DNA of 64,000 bases from Filifactor villosus (GCF_042652965.1 NZ_JBHSHL010000003.1:62001-126000); one strand, 5' to 3'; positions 26,077 through 34,221 are shown, counted from the stretch's first letter. A program made the numbers and translations. Notes: generated from the letters alone by a model not told the origin.

Positions 26077-26925
26077 ATGAAAAGATTACAAAAAACAGTA
26101 GCAATTATGGGTATGATGGCACTTGTATTGACAGGCTGTTCTCAGGGAGAATCCAAGGACAAGATGGAAAACAAGGATGCGACGGCCATGGAGCAAAGCG
26201 CAGAGATGATGTCGGAGGACAATATGAAGGAAGGCTCCATGGAAGGCGACGCAATGAAGGGCGATGCAATGGAAGGCGATGCAATGAAAGAAGGCTCTAT
26301 GGAGGGCGATGCGATGAAGGGCGACACAATGAAAGGTGACACAATGAAGGGTGACACAATGAAGGGCGACGCAATGAAAGGTGACGCAATGAAAGATAAG
26401 GGTATGAAGGATGGGGCTATGCACGGAGCCTCAATGAAAGATAAAGAAATGAAGGATAAAAAAACGGAAGATAAGAAGATGGCAAAGAGCGAGAAGAGGA
26501 ACGACGGAGAAGTTGCTCCCGATTTCAGTCTGAAGGATATGGAAGGCAATACCTACACCTTGAGCGAACAGGGCGGAAAGAAAGTCTATGTCAAATTCTG
26601 GGCATCGTGGTGCTCGATCTGTCTGTCGGGCTTGGAAGAGCTTAACACCCTTGCGGGAGAAGACAATGACTTTGAGATCGTTACCGTGGTCGCACCGGGC
26701 AAAAACGGAGAAAAGAGCAAGGAAGAGTTTATCAAATGGTTCAATACCTTGGGCTATTCCAATATCAAGGTCCTCTTTGACGAAACGGGCGACACCATAG
26801 ATACCTATATGGTAAGAGCTTATCCGATCTCGGCGATGGTAGGTACGGACGGAGTGTTGGTATCTCTTGCACCGGGCCACCTGTCCTCGGAGCAGATCAC
26901 CAAAGCCTTCGAACAGGTAAAATAG
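26077..26925 (+). CDS. TlpA-like thioredoxin-fold lipoprotein with Met-rich pentapeptide repeats
   Basis: A 282-residue lipoprotein with lipobox LTGC (Cys 21). Residues about 50-125 hold fifteen consecutive pentapeptides of the form M-K/E-G/D-x-A/T/S (MKGDT, MEGDA, MKEGS); about 20 methionines lie between the lipid anchor and the enzyme domain. Residues about 140-282 are a TlpA/AhpC-TSA-type thioredoxin fold: APDFSLKDMEGNTYTLS, FWASWCSIC (C179, C182), then the cis-proline loop AYPISAM. It should accept electrons from CcdA and reduce the downstream MsrAB. The methionine tract may act as an oxidant sink or bind Cu(I) (inference). Confidence 0.9.
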   Translation: MKRLQKTVAIMGMMALVLTGCSQGESKDKMENKDATAMEQSAEMMSEDNMKEGSMEGDAMKGDAMEGDAMKEGSMEGDAMKGDTMKGDTMKGDTMKGDAMKGDAMKDKGMKDGAMHGASMKDKEMKDKKTEDKKMAKSEKRNDGEVAPDFSLKDMEGNTYTLSEQGGKKVYVKFWASWCSICLSGLEELNTLAGEDNDFEIVTVVAPGKNGEKSKEEFIKWFNTLGYSNIKVLFDETGDTIDTYMVRAYPISAMVGTDGVLVSLAPGHLSSEQITKAFEQVK

Positions 26926-26930
26926 GAAAA

Positions 26931-26951
26931 CGGCGAAATTCACAGTTCGCC
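26931..26951 (+). other. Small hairpin between the thioredoxin-like gene and msrAB
   Basis: CGGCGAA and TTCGCCG pair around a 7-base loop; no T-tract follows. It may tune read-through or mRNA stability. Confidence 0.4.
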
Positions 26952-26968
26952 GAGAAGGGAGAATGTAG

Positions 26969-28078
26969 ATGAAAATGCTTAAAGTACTTTGTGTTGCATT
27001 GGCGTTTGTCGCCCTGGTCGGTTGTGCGGCAAAGGTCAAGTCCTCCACGGCTCAGACCGTAGAGAAGACATCGACGAAGGAGATGGACAGGGGATATCAA
27101 AATCCCAATAAAAAGGTGGATTATTCCAAGGCCGAACTCAAGAAGATCTACTTGGCGGGAGGCTGTTTCTGGGGCTTGGAAGCATACCTGGAGAGGGTCT
27201 ACGGGGTCGCGGATGCCGTAAGCGGTTATGCCAACGGAACGACCGAGAACCCTTCCTATGAGGACTTGGTATATCGCAACAGCGGTCATGCCGAAACGGT
27301 GGAAGTGACCTACGATCCGAGCAAGGTATCTCTGGACAGACTGCTGATGTACTACCTCAAGGTCGTCGATCCCACCAGTTTGAACCAACAGGGCAACGAC
27401 AGAGGGATCCAGTATCGAAGCGGAGTCTATTATACGGACGACAAGGAAAAGGCTGTGATTGAGAAGGTCTTGGCCGAGGAACAGAAGAAGTATGACAAGG
27501 ACATCGTCGTTGAGGTCCTTCCTCTGGAGCACTTCTATATGGCGGAGGAATACCACCAGGATTATTTGGCGAAGAACCCCAACGGTTACTGCCACATCGA
27601 TATCACGCAGGCGGACGAACCCCTGATTGACGCGGGTAAGTATCCCAAGCCGAGCGATGAAGTCCTGAGAAAGACCCTGACCGACATCCAGTACAAGGTA
27701 ACGCAGGAGAATCAGACCGAATATGCTTTTTCCAACGAGTATTGGGACAGCAAGGAGAAGGGGCTCTATGTCGACGTGGTCAGCGGAGAACCCCTCTTCA
27801 CCTCGACCGACAAGTTCGATTCGGGTTGCGGATGGCCGAGTTTCAGCAAGCCGATCTCAAAAAATGTCGTGACATACCTTGAGGATAACAGCTATAATAT
27901 GAAGAGGACGGAAGTCAGGAGTCGAAGTGCGGATTCACACCTCGGACACGTCTTTGAAGACGGACCTAAGGAGCTGGGAGGACTTCGATACTGTATCAAC
28001 AGTGCATCCATCCGTTTCGTGCCCTTGGAGAAGATGGAGGCGGAAGGCTACGGCTACCTGACCTACCTGATCAAATAA
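26969..28078 (+). CDS. msrAB: Bifunctional methionine sulfoxide reductase MsrAB lipoprotein
   Basis: A 369-residue surface lipoprotein (lipobox VALVGC, Cys 19) that repairs both diastereomers of oxidised methionine. The MsrA domain (about 58-215) has the catalytic motif GGCFWG (Cys 66). The MsrB domain (about 230-365) has SGCGWPSF (recycling Cys), HLGHVFEDGP and RYCINSASIRF (catalytic Cys). The CcdA / thioredoxin-lipoprotein / MsrAB order matches the extracytoplasmic repair chain described in pneumococcus. It starts 43 bases after the previous gene, so one operon is likely. Confidence 0.95.
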   Translation: MKMLKVLCVALAFVALVGCAAKVKSSTAQTVEKTSTKEMDRGYQNPNKKVDYSKAELKKIYLAGGCFWGLEAYLERVYGVADAVSGYANGTTENPSYEDLVYRNSGHAETVEVTYDPSKVSLDRLLMYYLKVVDPTSLNQQGNDRGIQYRSGVYYTDDKEKAVIEKVLAEEQKKYDKDIVVEVLPLEHFYMAEEYHQDYLAKNPNGYCHIDITQADEPLIDAGKYPKPSDEVLRKTLTDIQYKVTQENQTEYAFSNEYWDSKEKGLYVDVVSGEPLFTSTDKFDSGCGWPSFSKPISKNVVTYLEDNSYNMKRTEVRSRSADSHLGHVFEDGPKELGGLRYCINSASIRFVPLEKMEAEGYGYLTYLIK

Positions 28079-28096
28079 TCTTATTGACCGTTTGAA

Positions 28097-28161
28097 ATGT
28101 CCGGTACACAGATCTCATTGCCGAAACACAATTCGGATAGTGAGATCTGTGTACCGGACAT
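28097..28161. repeat. Perfect 21-base inverted repeat, family A derived, after msrAB
   Basis: The arms 28097-28117 and 28141-28161 (core GTCCGGTACACAGATCTC) are perfectly complementary, and an inner 5-bp hairpin (CCGAA/TTCGG) sits in the 23-base loop. The left side matches the start of family A (CCGTTTGAAATG). It may terminate msrAB transcription, though no T-tract follows. Confidence 0.7.
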
Positions 28162-28163
28162 GT

Positions 28164-28274
28164 ATACTATTATTCTTTTGAGTTGCGGATATAAACGATA
28201 TCTGAGCAATAGAAGACAGAACGATTTTTCGTAGTCAAAAAATAGATGCATCCATCCTTCTATTGGAGAATAGT
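28164..28274 (+). repeat. Family B repeat
   Basis: Starts ATACTATTATTCTTTTGAGT and ends TTGGAGAATAGTTT. Confidence 0.75.
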
Positions 28275-28342
28275 TTAATTGGATGACAGTAGAAAAACCA
28301 CTTGATTCAAACAGATAAGCAATATAAAGTAAGGGGAATTCC

Positions 28343-29110
28343 ATGTACAAACTTTTGATCGTAGATGATGAGCCGTTGATAAGAAGAGGGATCAAGTCCC
28401 TTGTCGACTTGAGCGGACTGGGCATATCCGAGGTATTCGAGGCGGGGGACGGAGAGCAGGCCTTCGAGGTCGCCGAGGCGGAGGCTCCCGACATCATCCT
28501 TATGGACATCAATATGCCGGGGACGGACGGATTGACCGCGGCGGCGCAGATCAGGGAATTGCAGCCCGATGCCGTCATCGTCATCCTGACCGGTTACAGC
28601 TACTTTGAATACGCACAGACGGCGATCCGCGCGGGAGTCGATGACTACATCCTCAAACCGGTCTCGAAAGACGATATCGAGGTCGTTCTCAAAAAGGCGG
28701 TCCATCGACTGCAAGCCAAGGTCAGGGACGAGCACAGAAAGAGCTATGAGCAGACTTTCGAGGCCTTGGGCGAGGGTGTGGATCCTTCCGATACCGCCGA
28801 GATTGTCGCGGAATATATGAGGAAGAACCTCTTCGAGGAAGAGCTCTCCCTTGCAAAGATGGCGGACGACATCGGTTTCAACAGCAGTTATCTGAGCGGA
28901 GTGATCAAACAGATCTACGGGCTTCCCTTCCAGGACTATGTCAATCGCGAACGGATGGAGAAGGCGAAACTCCTCCTGCTTTCGACCTCCCTCAAAAACT
29001 ATGAGATTGCGGAAGAAGTGGGGATTGTCGATGTCAACTACTTTATTACCAAGTTTAAGAAAACCTGGGGCATAACGCCCAAACAGTATCGACGGGAGAA
29101 GCTGAAATGA
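28343..29110 (+). CDS. Response regulator, REC plus AraC-type HTH (YesN-like)
   Basis: A 255-residue response regulator. The receiver domain (1-120) has the acidic pair VDDE, phosphoacceptor Asp 55 (LMDINMPG) and the Lys of ILKP. The C-terminal 100 residues are an AraC double HTH (LAKMADDIGFNSSYLSGVIKQIYG, YEIAEEVGIVDVNYFITKFKKTWGITPKQYR). It overlaps the sensor kinase gene by 4 bases. In Firmicutes such pairs often control sugar or peptide transport, but no transporter adjoins here, so the target is unknown. This pair looks more GC-rich than the surrounding repeats. Confidence 0.93.
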   Translation: MYKLLIVDDEPLIRRGIKSLVDLSGLGISEVFEAGDGEQAFEVAEAEAPDIILMDINMPGTDGLTAAAQIRELQPDAVIVILTGYSYFEYAQTAIRAGVDDYILKPVSKDDIEVVLKKAVHRLQAKVRDEHRKSYEQTFEALGEGVDPSDTAEIVAEYMRKNLFEEELSLAKMADDIGFNSSYLSGVIKQIYGLPFQDYVNRERMEKAKLLLLSTSLKNYEIAEEVGIVDVNYFITKFKKTWGITPKQYRREKLK

Positions 29111-30837
29111 AGGATGAACGATTTTTTTCCAAAATAAATGTTCGTATCGCCACCGCCTTTTTGGCGATCTCGATCGCCATCGTCCTTGTGCTCTCTACCG
29201 TCTTGTACTACCAGGTCTCCGACATCATCAGCGAAAACCGCAAAAAGCAGACCGAGGACTCGATTGAACAGACGAGCAACTTCATCGTCTCCTATGTCGA
29301 CAAGATCAAGATCCTGAGCGACCTGATCTCCATGTATCCCGACACGCTCAAGGCGGTAAAAAACATCGATTCGGCCTCCGTGGAGGCGCTTACCGCCATG
29401 GTCGGCATCTCGGCGAAGAGCGATGAGAGGATCCGCACCGTTGCGGTCATATCCAAGAACGGTTTCGCCATTACGAGCAACAACAATATGGCGGTGCCCC
29501 TCTCGCAGAATATGATGGAGGAGGAGTGGTACCGGGCGGCGGTCTCGTCCAAGCAGATGCCCGTCATCACCTCCGTATATCACGAGCCCTTCAACAAGGA
29601 GGAGGGCGACCGCGTCATATCGATCAGCCACGAGATTGTCGGAGAAGGCGGGGAGCATTTAGGTGTCGTTTTGATTGACGTATCCTACAAGTTCATCGAG
29701 GACTACCTCTCCTCGCTTCGCCTCGGGGACAAGGGCTATGCCTACATCGTCGATGCAAACGATATGATCCTCTACCACCCCGACGAGAGCGTCTTTATGG
29801 ATGAAGAAAAAATCAAGACCCTTATCGAAGACAGCGCCGCCACGATGACCATGGACGACTTGATCATCACCAAGGAGAAGGTGCCCCACTCCAACTGGAT
29901 ATTGGTGGGCGTTTCCTCCATGGAAGACGTCGAAGTGCTCAAGGAAAAACTGATGAACATCCTTCTTTTCTCCGCCCTCGTCCTTCTGGGGATCAGTGCC
30001 GTTATCAGCCTGAGGATATCCAAGAAGTTGACCGAGCCCATCGTCGAACTGAAAAACGCGATGATATCCCTCGATGAGAGCTGGAGTCATCTTTCGATCA
30101 ACGAAAAAAGCCCCAGTGAGATCAGGACCCTGACAAGGGAGTACAATGCCCTCATCGATCGGATCAAACAGTTGACGCAGGACATTGCAAGCAAGGAAAA
30201 CGCCAAGAGACTCTTTGAACTCAAGGCCTTGCAAAGCCAGATCAATCCTCACTTTTTGTACAACACCCTCGATACGATCCTCTGGCTTGCGGAGTTCGGT
30301 GAAAACCGAAAGGCGGTCCAAGTCAGCAAGGCTCTGGGCGAAATGCTCAGGATGTCCCTGCATATCAATCAGACCGTCGTGCCCCTGAAAGACGAGCTCA
30401 ACCATGCCGAGAACTACCTCAAGATCCAGCAGACCCGCTACGAGGACAAGCTGTCCTACCGGATGGAAGGGGAGGAAGACCTGCTCGAGGTCCCCGTCCC
30501 CAAGCTGATCCTCCAACCCGTTGTCGAAAACAGCATCTACCACGGCATCCGTCCCAAGAAGGAGAGCGGGACCGTCGAGATCTCCTACAAGAGGGAGGGC
30601 GACTTTTTGATCATCGAGGTCGAAGATGACGGCATCGGCTACAAAGAAGCGAAGGTAAGGGACGAAAATCGTGTCAAAACCAAGCTGGGAGGCATAGGGA
30701 TGAAGAACGTCGATCAGAGGATCAAACTCCTGCTCGGAGAAGACAGCGGAATTGAGATCCAAGGAGGAAAAGGCGGAGGTACCCTAGTCACCTATCGCTT
30801 GAAGATAGGCGCAGACCTACGGGAAGAGGAAAGCTGA
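29107..30837 (+). CDS. Membrane sensor histidine kinase (YesM-like)
   Basis: A 576-residue kinase. A membrane segment at about 12-35 is followed by an extracellular sensor (about 40-275, dCache-like: KNIDSASVEALTAMV, DVSYKFIEDYLSSLRLGDKGYAYIVDANDMILYHPD), a second membrane segment (about 280-300), a HAMP region (about 300-360), and a His_kinase domain with ALQSQINPHFLYNTLDTILW (His 382). The HATPase domain has QPVVENSIYHGI (N box) and VEDDGIGY / GGIGMKNVDQR (G boxes). It phosphorylates the response regulator encoded just before it. The ATG overlaps that gene's stop. Confidence 0.93.
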   Translation: MKDERFFSKINVRIATAFLAISIAIVLVLSTVLYYQVSDIISENRKKQTEDSIEQTSNFIVSYVDKIKILSDLISMYPDTLKAVKNIDSASVEALTAMVGISAKSDERIRTVAVISKNGFAITSNNNMAVPLSQNMMEEEWYRAAVSSKQMPVITSVYHEPFNKEEGDRVISISHEIVGEGGEHLGVVLIDVSYKFIEDYLSSLRLGDKGYAYIVDANDMILYHPDESVFMDEEKIKTLIEDSAATMTMDDLIITKEKVPHSNWILVGVSSMEDVEVLKEKLMNILLFSALVLLGISAVISLRISKKLTEPIVELKNAMISLDESWSHLSINEKSPSEIRTLTREYNALIDRIKQLTQDIASKENAKRLFELKALQSQINPHFLYNTLDTILWLAEFGENRKAVQVSKALGEMLRMSLHINQTVVPLKDELNHAENYLKIQQTRYEDKLSYRMEGEEDLLEVPVPKLILQPVVENSIYHGIRPKKESGTVEISYKREGDFLIIEVEDDGIGYKEAKVRDENRVKTKLGGIGMKNVDQRIKLLLGEDSGIEIQGGKGGGTLVTYRLKIGADLREEES

Positions 30838-30989
30838 GAAAGCAGCACAAAAGACACAGGAGGAAGGCGGAGGAAGTATCGTGCAGAGGGACAAGAGGAA
30901 GGCGGATATAAAAACGAGGGAGGATCTTAAAATAACGGACCGTTTTTTGCTTGATGAATACACTTTTAATTGTCTTGAGGAACGAATCA

Positions 30990-31583
30990 TTATAACAGCA
31001 CCTCCAAATAGTTACTCAACAGCTTGCTTACACGAAGTTTTTCCGCATAGTCCATCAGTCGATGTAAGTTTTTATCTTTACGTTTGATATATTGTTTCAT
31101 TGCATCCTGAAAGATTTGGATCTCGATTTGTGAACGACTGCGAATCATGTCACAGACCGTACGCTCCGGATCATAGATGAATACTTTGTTCCCGAAGGGT
31201 GTTTCTGCTTTTGTAACTCCGAGTTCAAAAAGCTCCTTTTTGATAGAAAATACTTTCACTCCGTCTTCTCGTAAATGAGTGGCATTATATCCGCTCTTTA
31301 CCGTTACGGTGTATTGTAGCGGCTCTTGATCCGTCATATCCAGTAAAAACAAGGCTGTATCATGAGAAAAGATCGTTTTGGGACAACGAAGCTGTAATAG
31401 GTACAGTTCATCTCTCCATACATCTAAAGAGCAATATACTCCGTGTGAAACACGCTCATACTTATATTTTTCTACAAATTTTGCTAAAGTTGTCTTGGAG
31501 ATTTTCCTGCTGATGACCTCCGAGGTTTTGATCACTCCGTTATTTTCTTCCGAAATCTTGCGAATTTGTTCCAATTGGTTCAT
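30990..31583 (-). CDS. AbiEi-type antitoxin/transcriptional regulator, solo
   Basis: A 197-residue protein resembling the type IV antitoxin AbiEi: an N-terminal winged-helix AbiEi_4-like domain (about 1-50, NNGVIKTSEVISRKISKTTLAKFVEKYKYERVSHGVY) and a C-terminal domain with DPERTVCDMIRSRSQIE and FQDAMKQYIKRKDKN. AbiEi normally represses its own operon and neutralises the nucleotidyltransferase toxin AbiEii; no toxin gene lies downstream, where the kinase gene converges. It is therefore an orphan antitoxin or a repurposed regulator. The start is the ATG behind AAGGGAGTG; its promoter overlaps a perfect inverted repeat. Confidence 0.82.
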   Translation of the reverse strand: MNQLEQIRKISEENNGVIKTSEVISRKISKTTLAKFVEKYKYERVSHGVYCSLDVWRDELYLLQLRCPKTIFSHDTALFLLDMTDQEPLQYTVTVKSGYNATHLREDGVKVFSIKKELFELGVTKAETPFGNKVFIYDPERTVCDMIRSRSQIEIQIFQDAMKQYIKRKDKNLHRLMDYAEKLRVSKLLSNYLEVLL

Positions 31584-31600
31584 GCGGTCACTCCCTTTCA

Positions 31601-31636
31601 CGCTTATATTATATATGATATAAGCGCAAAAGTAAA
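31601..31636 (-). promoter_or_regulatory. Autoregulated promoter/operator of the AbiEi-type gene
   Basis: On the minus strand TTTACT (31631-31636), a 17-base spacer and TATAAT (31608-31613). The -10 lies inside a perfect 9-8-9 inverted repeat (CGCTTATAT ... ATATAAGCG, 31601-31626), a fitting operator for an AbiEi dimer. The leader is only about 18 bases. Confidence 0.7.
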
Positions 31637-31710
31637 TGCAGTGTATAGAAATGAATGAGTCTTATGAACAACAGCAAGAAACAAACAGGGTTGTGGATAC
31701 TGTTATCTGA

Positions 31711-31827
31711 TCCATACTGTTCACCAATAAAAGTGTGGTTATGTATACTTTGCAACTACGAAAATTTGTCTTATCTTCTGCGGAGTACAGAACGCTGATA
31801 TTCATAACTCAAATGAATAATAGCATA
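31711..31827 (-). repeat. Family B repeat, reverse orientation, diverged
   Basis: Reads CACCAATAAAAGTGTGGTTA ... CTTATCTTCTGCGG ... ACTCAAATGAATAATAGC, with family A-like end sequence (GTGGATACTGTTATCTG) just before it. Confidence 0.55.
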
Positions 31828-31986
31828 AAATCTTGGGTTGGGGCTTGGAAGCATATCGTTATCCAAGTTGGTTTCTTTCATCATTGGGTTCTATGATCGC
31901 TGAACTGTTTGTGGATGTGATATCGATTTTGTCGGAAATGCTCCGATCGGTCACCGGTGCAAAAGTGCGAATATTTCGAGAAGGTC

Positions 31987-32015
31987 TTGAATAGCGGGTC
32001 AAGTTGTGGTATCAT
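31987..32015 (+). promoter_or_regulatory. Likely promoter of the CRISPR precursor
   Basis: TTGAAT (31987-31992), 17 bases, TATCAT (32010-32015). It points through an AT-rich leader of about 250 bases into the array. The leader has a 9-base inverted repeat (GAAAACCTA 32059-32067, TAGGTTTTC 32089-32097) and several AGGTTT motifs. Confidence 0.5.
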
Positions 32016-32268
32016 AAATATGTTAAGGACGGGTGAAAAATCATCAAAAAACCTCCTTGAAAACCTATTTTAGGGTCAAAAAAGGGGGTAGGTTTTCAAA
32101 AAAATATCCAAGTCCGCTAAACCTCTGTTTGCAATGGCTGGAGGGCAAAAAAACCATCGTTTTTTTGGAGGCACAGGTTTCACCGATTCAAAAAAATCAC
32201 TTTTTTGAGGTAGGTTTACAAAAACGGCCTCTACATACAAGTGATTTCAATAGGTTCAAAACCTAAGG

Positions 32269-32671
32269 GTTATATAACCTGACAAGCCCGAAAGGGCACG
32301 AAAACTTATGAGATCACCATTTGAAGTATATTTTGTTATTAAGTTATATAACCTGACAAGCCCGAAAGGGCACGAAAACCCGGTTACTTTCAAATATTCA
32401 CGGAAGGCTTCCGTCTGTTATATAACCTGACAAGCCCGAAAGGGCACGAAAACAGGAAAATTTTCATTAGTTTTTTGTAGAGGACTACAGTTATATAACC
32501 TGACAAGCCCGAAAGGGCACGAAAACCCAGTTTCGACGCGATTGGCAATCGCACGAATCACTAGTTATATAACCCGTTAAGCCCGAAAGGGCACGGAAAC
32601 CGGTGCTAAAAGTCCTTTCTTAGGATGAAAGATAAGTTATATAACCCGTTAAGCCCACTCCGGCACTCAAA
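32269..32671 (+). CRISPR. Small CRISPR array, 6 repeats, no cas genes in the window
   Basis: Repeats of 37 bases at 32269, 32343, 32417, 32490, 32564 and 32635. The first four are identical (GTTATATAACCTGACAAGCC ... GCACGAAAAC), with a central GCCC-GAAA-GGGC hairpin. Repeat 5 has the variant ACCCGTTAAGCCC and GGAAAC end; repeat 6 keeps the 5' half only. Spacers are 37, 37, 36, 37 and 34 bases and all different. Decay at the right end and the promoter on the left give plus-strand orientation. The GAAAAC end and stem suggest type III or I-B; that is a guess. Confidence 0.93.
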
Positions 32672-32706
32672 AAAATGAGCGCCGGACACAGTGCACGGTA
32701 TTGAAC

Positions 32707-32820
32707 ACCCGTAAGGGTTCGTCATTACAGATAAAATATTGAAACGTCAAGGAGAAGGGCACAACATCGAAGATCCGGTATATAATGCGAAGCATTAAGT
32801 ACCGGACACCCCGAAGGGGA
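32707..32820 (+). other. Cluster of small hairpins after the array
   Basis: GAACACCCGTAAGGGTTC (about 32703-32720), CCGGTATATAATGC/GCATTAAGTACCGG (32775-32805) and CCCCGAAGGGG (32810-32820) can each fold. CCCGTAAGGG and CCCCGAAGGGG recall the hairpin of the CRISPR repeat (CCCGAAAGGG), so part may be decayed repeats or a small RNA. Confidence 0.4.
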
Positions 32821-32828
32821 AATAAACA

Positions 32829-32877
32829 AAGACCTGATATACAATGCATAGCGTTGTGTATCGGGTCTTTTCTTTTG
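32829..32877 (+). terminator. Terminator downstream of the CRISPR array
   Basis: A 19-bp stem (AAGACCTGATATACAATGC with GCGTTGTGTATCGGGTCTT, using G-U pairs) closes a 3-base loop and is followed by TTTCTTTT. Confidence 0.8.
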
Positions 32878-32901
32878 CCTCGATATGGTGTAGACTATAA
32901 T

Positions 32902-32916
32902 TGAAAAGAATTATCA
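32902..32916 (-). promoter_or_regulatory. Weak Fur-box-like site
   Basis: Minus strand TGATAATTCTTTTCA matches 12 of 14 informative positions of the 7-1-7 Fur box. It lies just after a TATAAT at 32896-32901, upstream of the AraC-type gene. Confidence 0.3.
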
Positions 32917-32924
32917 TTTTGATT

Positions 32925-32992
32925 GTCCTTTGTGTATGGGGGATGGTTTTATACTTCAAGGCATTCAAGCTGTCAGTTTTAATAGATAATAG
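32925..32992 (+). repeat. Family A repeat, right half
   Basis: GGATGGTTTTATACTTCAAGGC through AATAGATAATAGGG, matching the right half of the reference copy. Confidence 0.55.
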
Positions 32993-33136
32993 GGAAATAC
33001 AGCACAAAGGCAAACTTCCGATTTTTCTTCGACTTTATACAACACAAAAGTTTGTTATATCAGTATTTTCAAGGGTTTAATCCTTCGTACAAAATCAATT
33101 TTATGCTGATTTTTTAAATTATGCGGTATCGCCATA
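32993..33136 (+). repeat. Family C repeat (reference copy)
   Basis: Starts GGAAATACAGCACAAAGGCA, ends TTAAATTATGCGGTATCGCC; the termini are imperfect inverted repeats. It ends 20 bases before the AraC-type gene start. Confidence 0.75.
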
Positions 33137-33155
33137 GTAAAAAGAGGTGAAGAAG

Positions 33156-34127
33156 ATGGATGTGGATCTGACGAAGAAGGGGTTTGTTTTTTCGCGGGAG
33201 GGCGAGAAGAAGCTCCATTACAAGATGGATGAGAGCATAGGGGAGGGAAGTATCTTTATCTATCCTATGTTCAGGGGGATCGATGTGTTTTTTGTCGATA
33301 TCGCCCATGCGAATTCGGGTCTGATGAGCAACGAGGATATGCCGAGGTACTACGAGTTGTCCTTTTGCAGCTGTGGTTGTTACAGGGCGGACTTGGACAG
33401 GGCGAAGGAGATCTGTATGTATCCGGGCAGTCTTTCAATCATGAAGAATTATCTCGGCACGCACAAGACCAAGATCCCCGATGAGAGTTTCAAGGGTTTT
33501 TGTCTTCTTCTTTGTCCGGATTCCTTCTGCGACGGGGAGCTTGATTATCTCCGAGAGGTCTTCGATATCGACATCCGCGGTCTGTGTGCAAAGTTGGATT
33601 CCTACCCTACGGCGGGCGTCTATCCCTGCGACGAGGAACTGCACCGTGTTTGTAACGAGATGCACTCCCTGCTGGAGATGGAGAAGATGGAGCATTTCAA
33701 GATTAAGTTGTTGGAGTTTTTCTGTCTTTTTCATATCGGATTGGACAGGGAGTTGCAACTGAAGTACAAGCGTTTCAGTCGAAGTCAGATGGAGAAGGCG
33801 CAGAGGCTCAAGGAGCTGATCGACGCGGACATCACCCGCCACCACACCATCGAAGCCCTGTCCAAGGAGGGCAATCTGTGCGGTACGACTCTCAAACGCT
33901 GTTTTAAGACGATGTATCAATATCCTCCCTACGAATATCTTGTACGAAGGCGAATGAGCGTAGCGGCGATGAAACTTCGGGATACGTCCAAGTCGATACT
34001 TCAGATCAGCGAGGAAGTCGGTTACAGCAATGCGAGCAATTTTACGCGGATGTTCAAGAAGATCTATGCGATGAATCCCAAGGAATACAGGGAGTCCAAA
34101 AAGGTACCCGCGGAGTTGAAGGGATAG
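33156..34127 (+). CDS. AraC-family transcriptional regulator (YbtA-like context)
   Basis: A 323-residue regulator. The N-terminal 210 residues form a ligand-binding region with CSCGCYRADLDRAKEICMYPG; the C-terminal 100 residues are an AraC double HTH (TIEALSKEGNLCGTTLKRCFKTMYQ, SILQISEEVGYSNASNFTRMFKKIY). Such regulators next to paired fused ABC half-transporters commonly sense siderophores, which fits the Fur box upstream of the transporter genes. ATG chosen over an in-frame GTG three codons earlier, because that GTG lies inside the AGAGGTG ribosome site. Confidence 0.88.
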   Translation: MDVDLTKKGFVFSREGEKKLHYKMDESIGEGSIFIYPMFRGIDVFFVDIAHANSGLMSNEDMPRYYELSFCSCGCYRADLDRAKEICMYPGSLSIMKNYLGTHKTKIPDESFKGFCLLLCPDSFCDGELDYLREVFDIDIRGLCAKLDSYPTAGVYPCDEELHRVCNEMHSLLEMEKMEHFKIKLLEFFCLFHIGLDRELQLKYKRFSRSQMEKAQRLKELIDADITRHHTIEALSKEGNLCGTTLKRCFKTMYQYPPYEYLVRRRMSVAAMKLRDTSKSILQISEEVGYSNASNFTRMFKKIYAMNPKEYRESKKVPAELKG

Positions 34128-34202
34128 GTGGGTCAACATAGCAAAACAATGTCCAAACGGATGGTTTTTGTCCAAGGGAAGTAGAAGATAAGACCTAGTA
34201 TA

Positions 34203-34217
34203 TGATAATATTTATCA
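34203..34217 (+). promoter_or_regulatory. Fur box upstream of the ABC transporter pair
   Basis: TGATAATATTTATCA matches the 7-1-7 Fur consensus (TGATAAT-N-ATTATCA) at 13 of 14 informative positions. It is 58 bases before the first transporter start and implies repression by iron. Confidence 0.7.
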
Positions 34218-34221
34218 ACGG

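Noticed and set aside
32033..32266. Open frame of 77 codons upstream of the CRISPR array
   Set aside because: It lies in the AT-rich leader and consists of T/A-rich repeats of AGGTTT; it is leader DNA rather than a gene.
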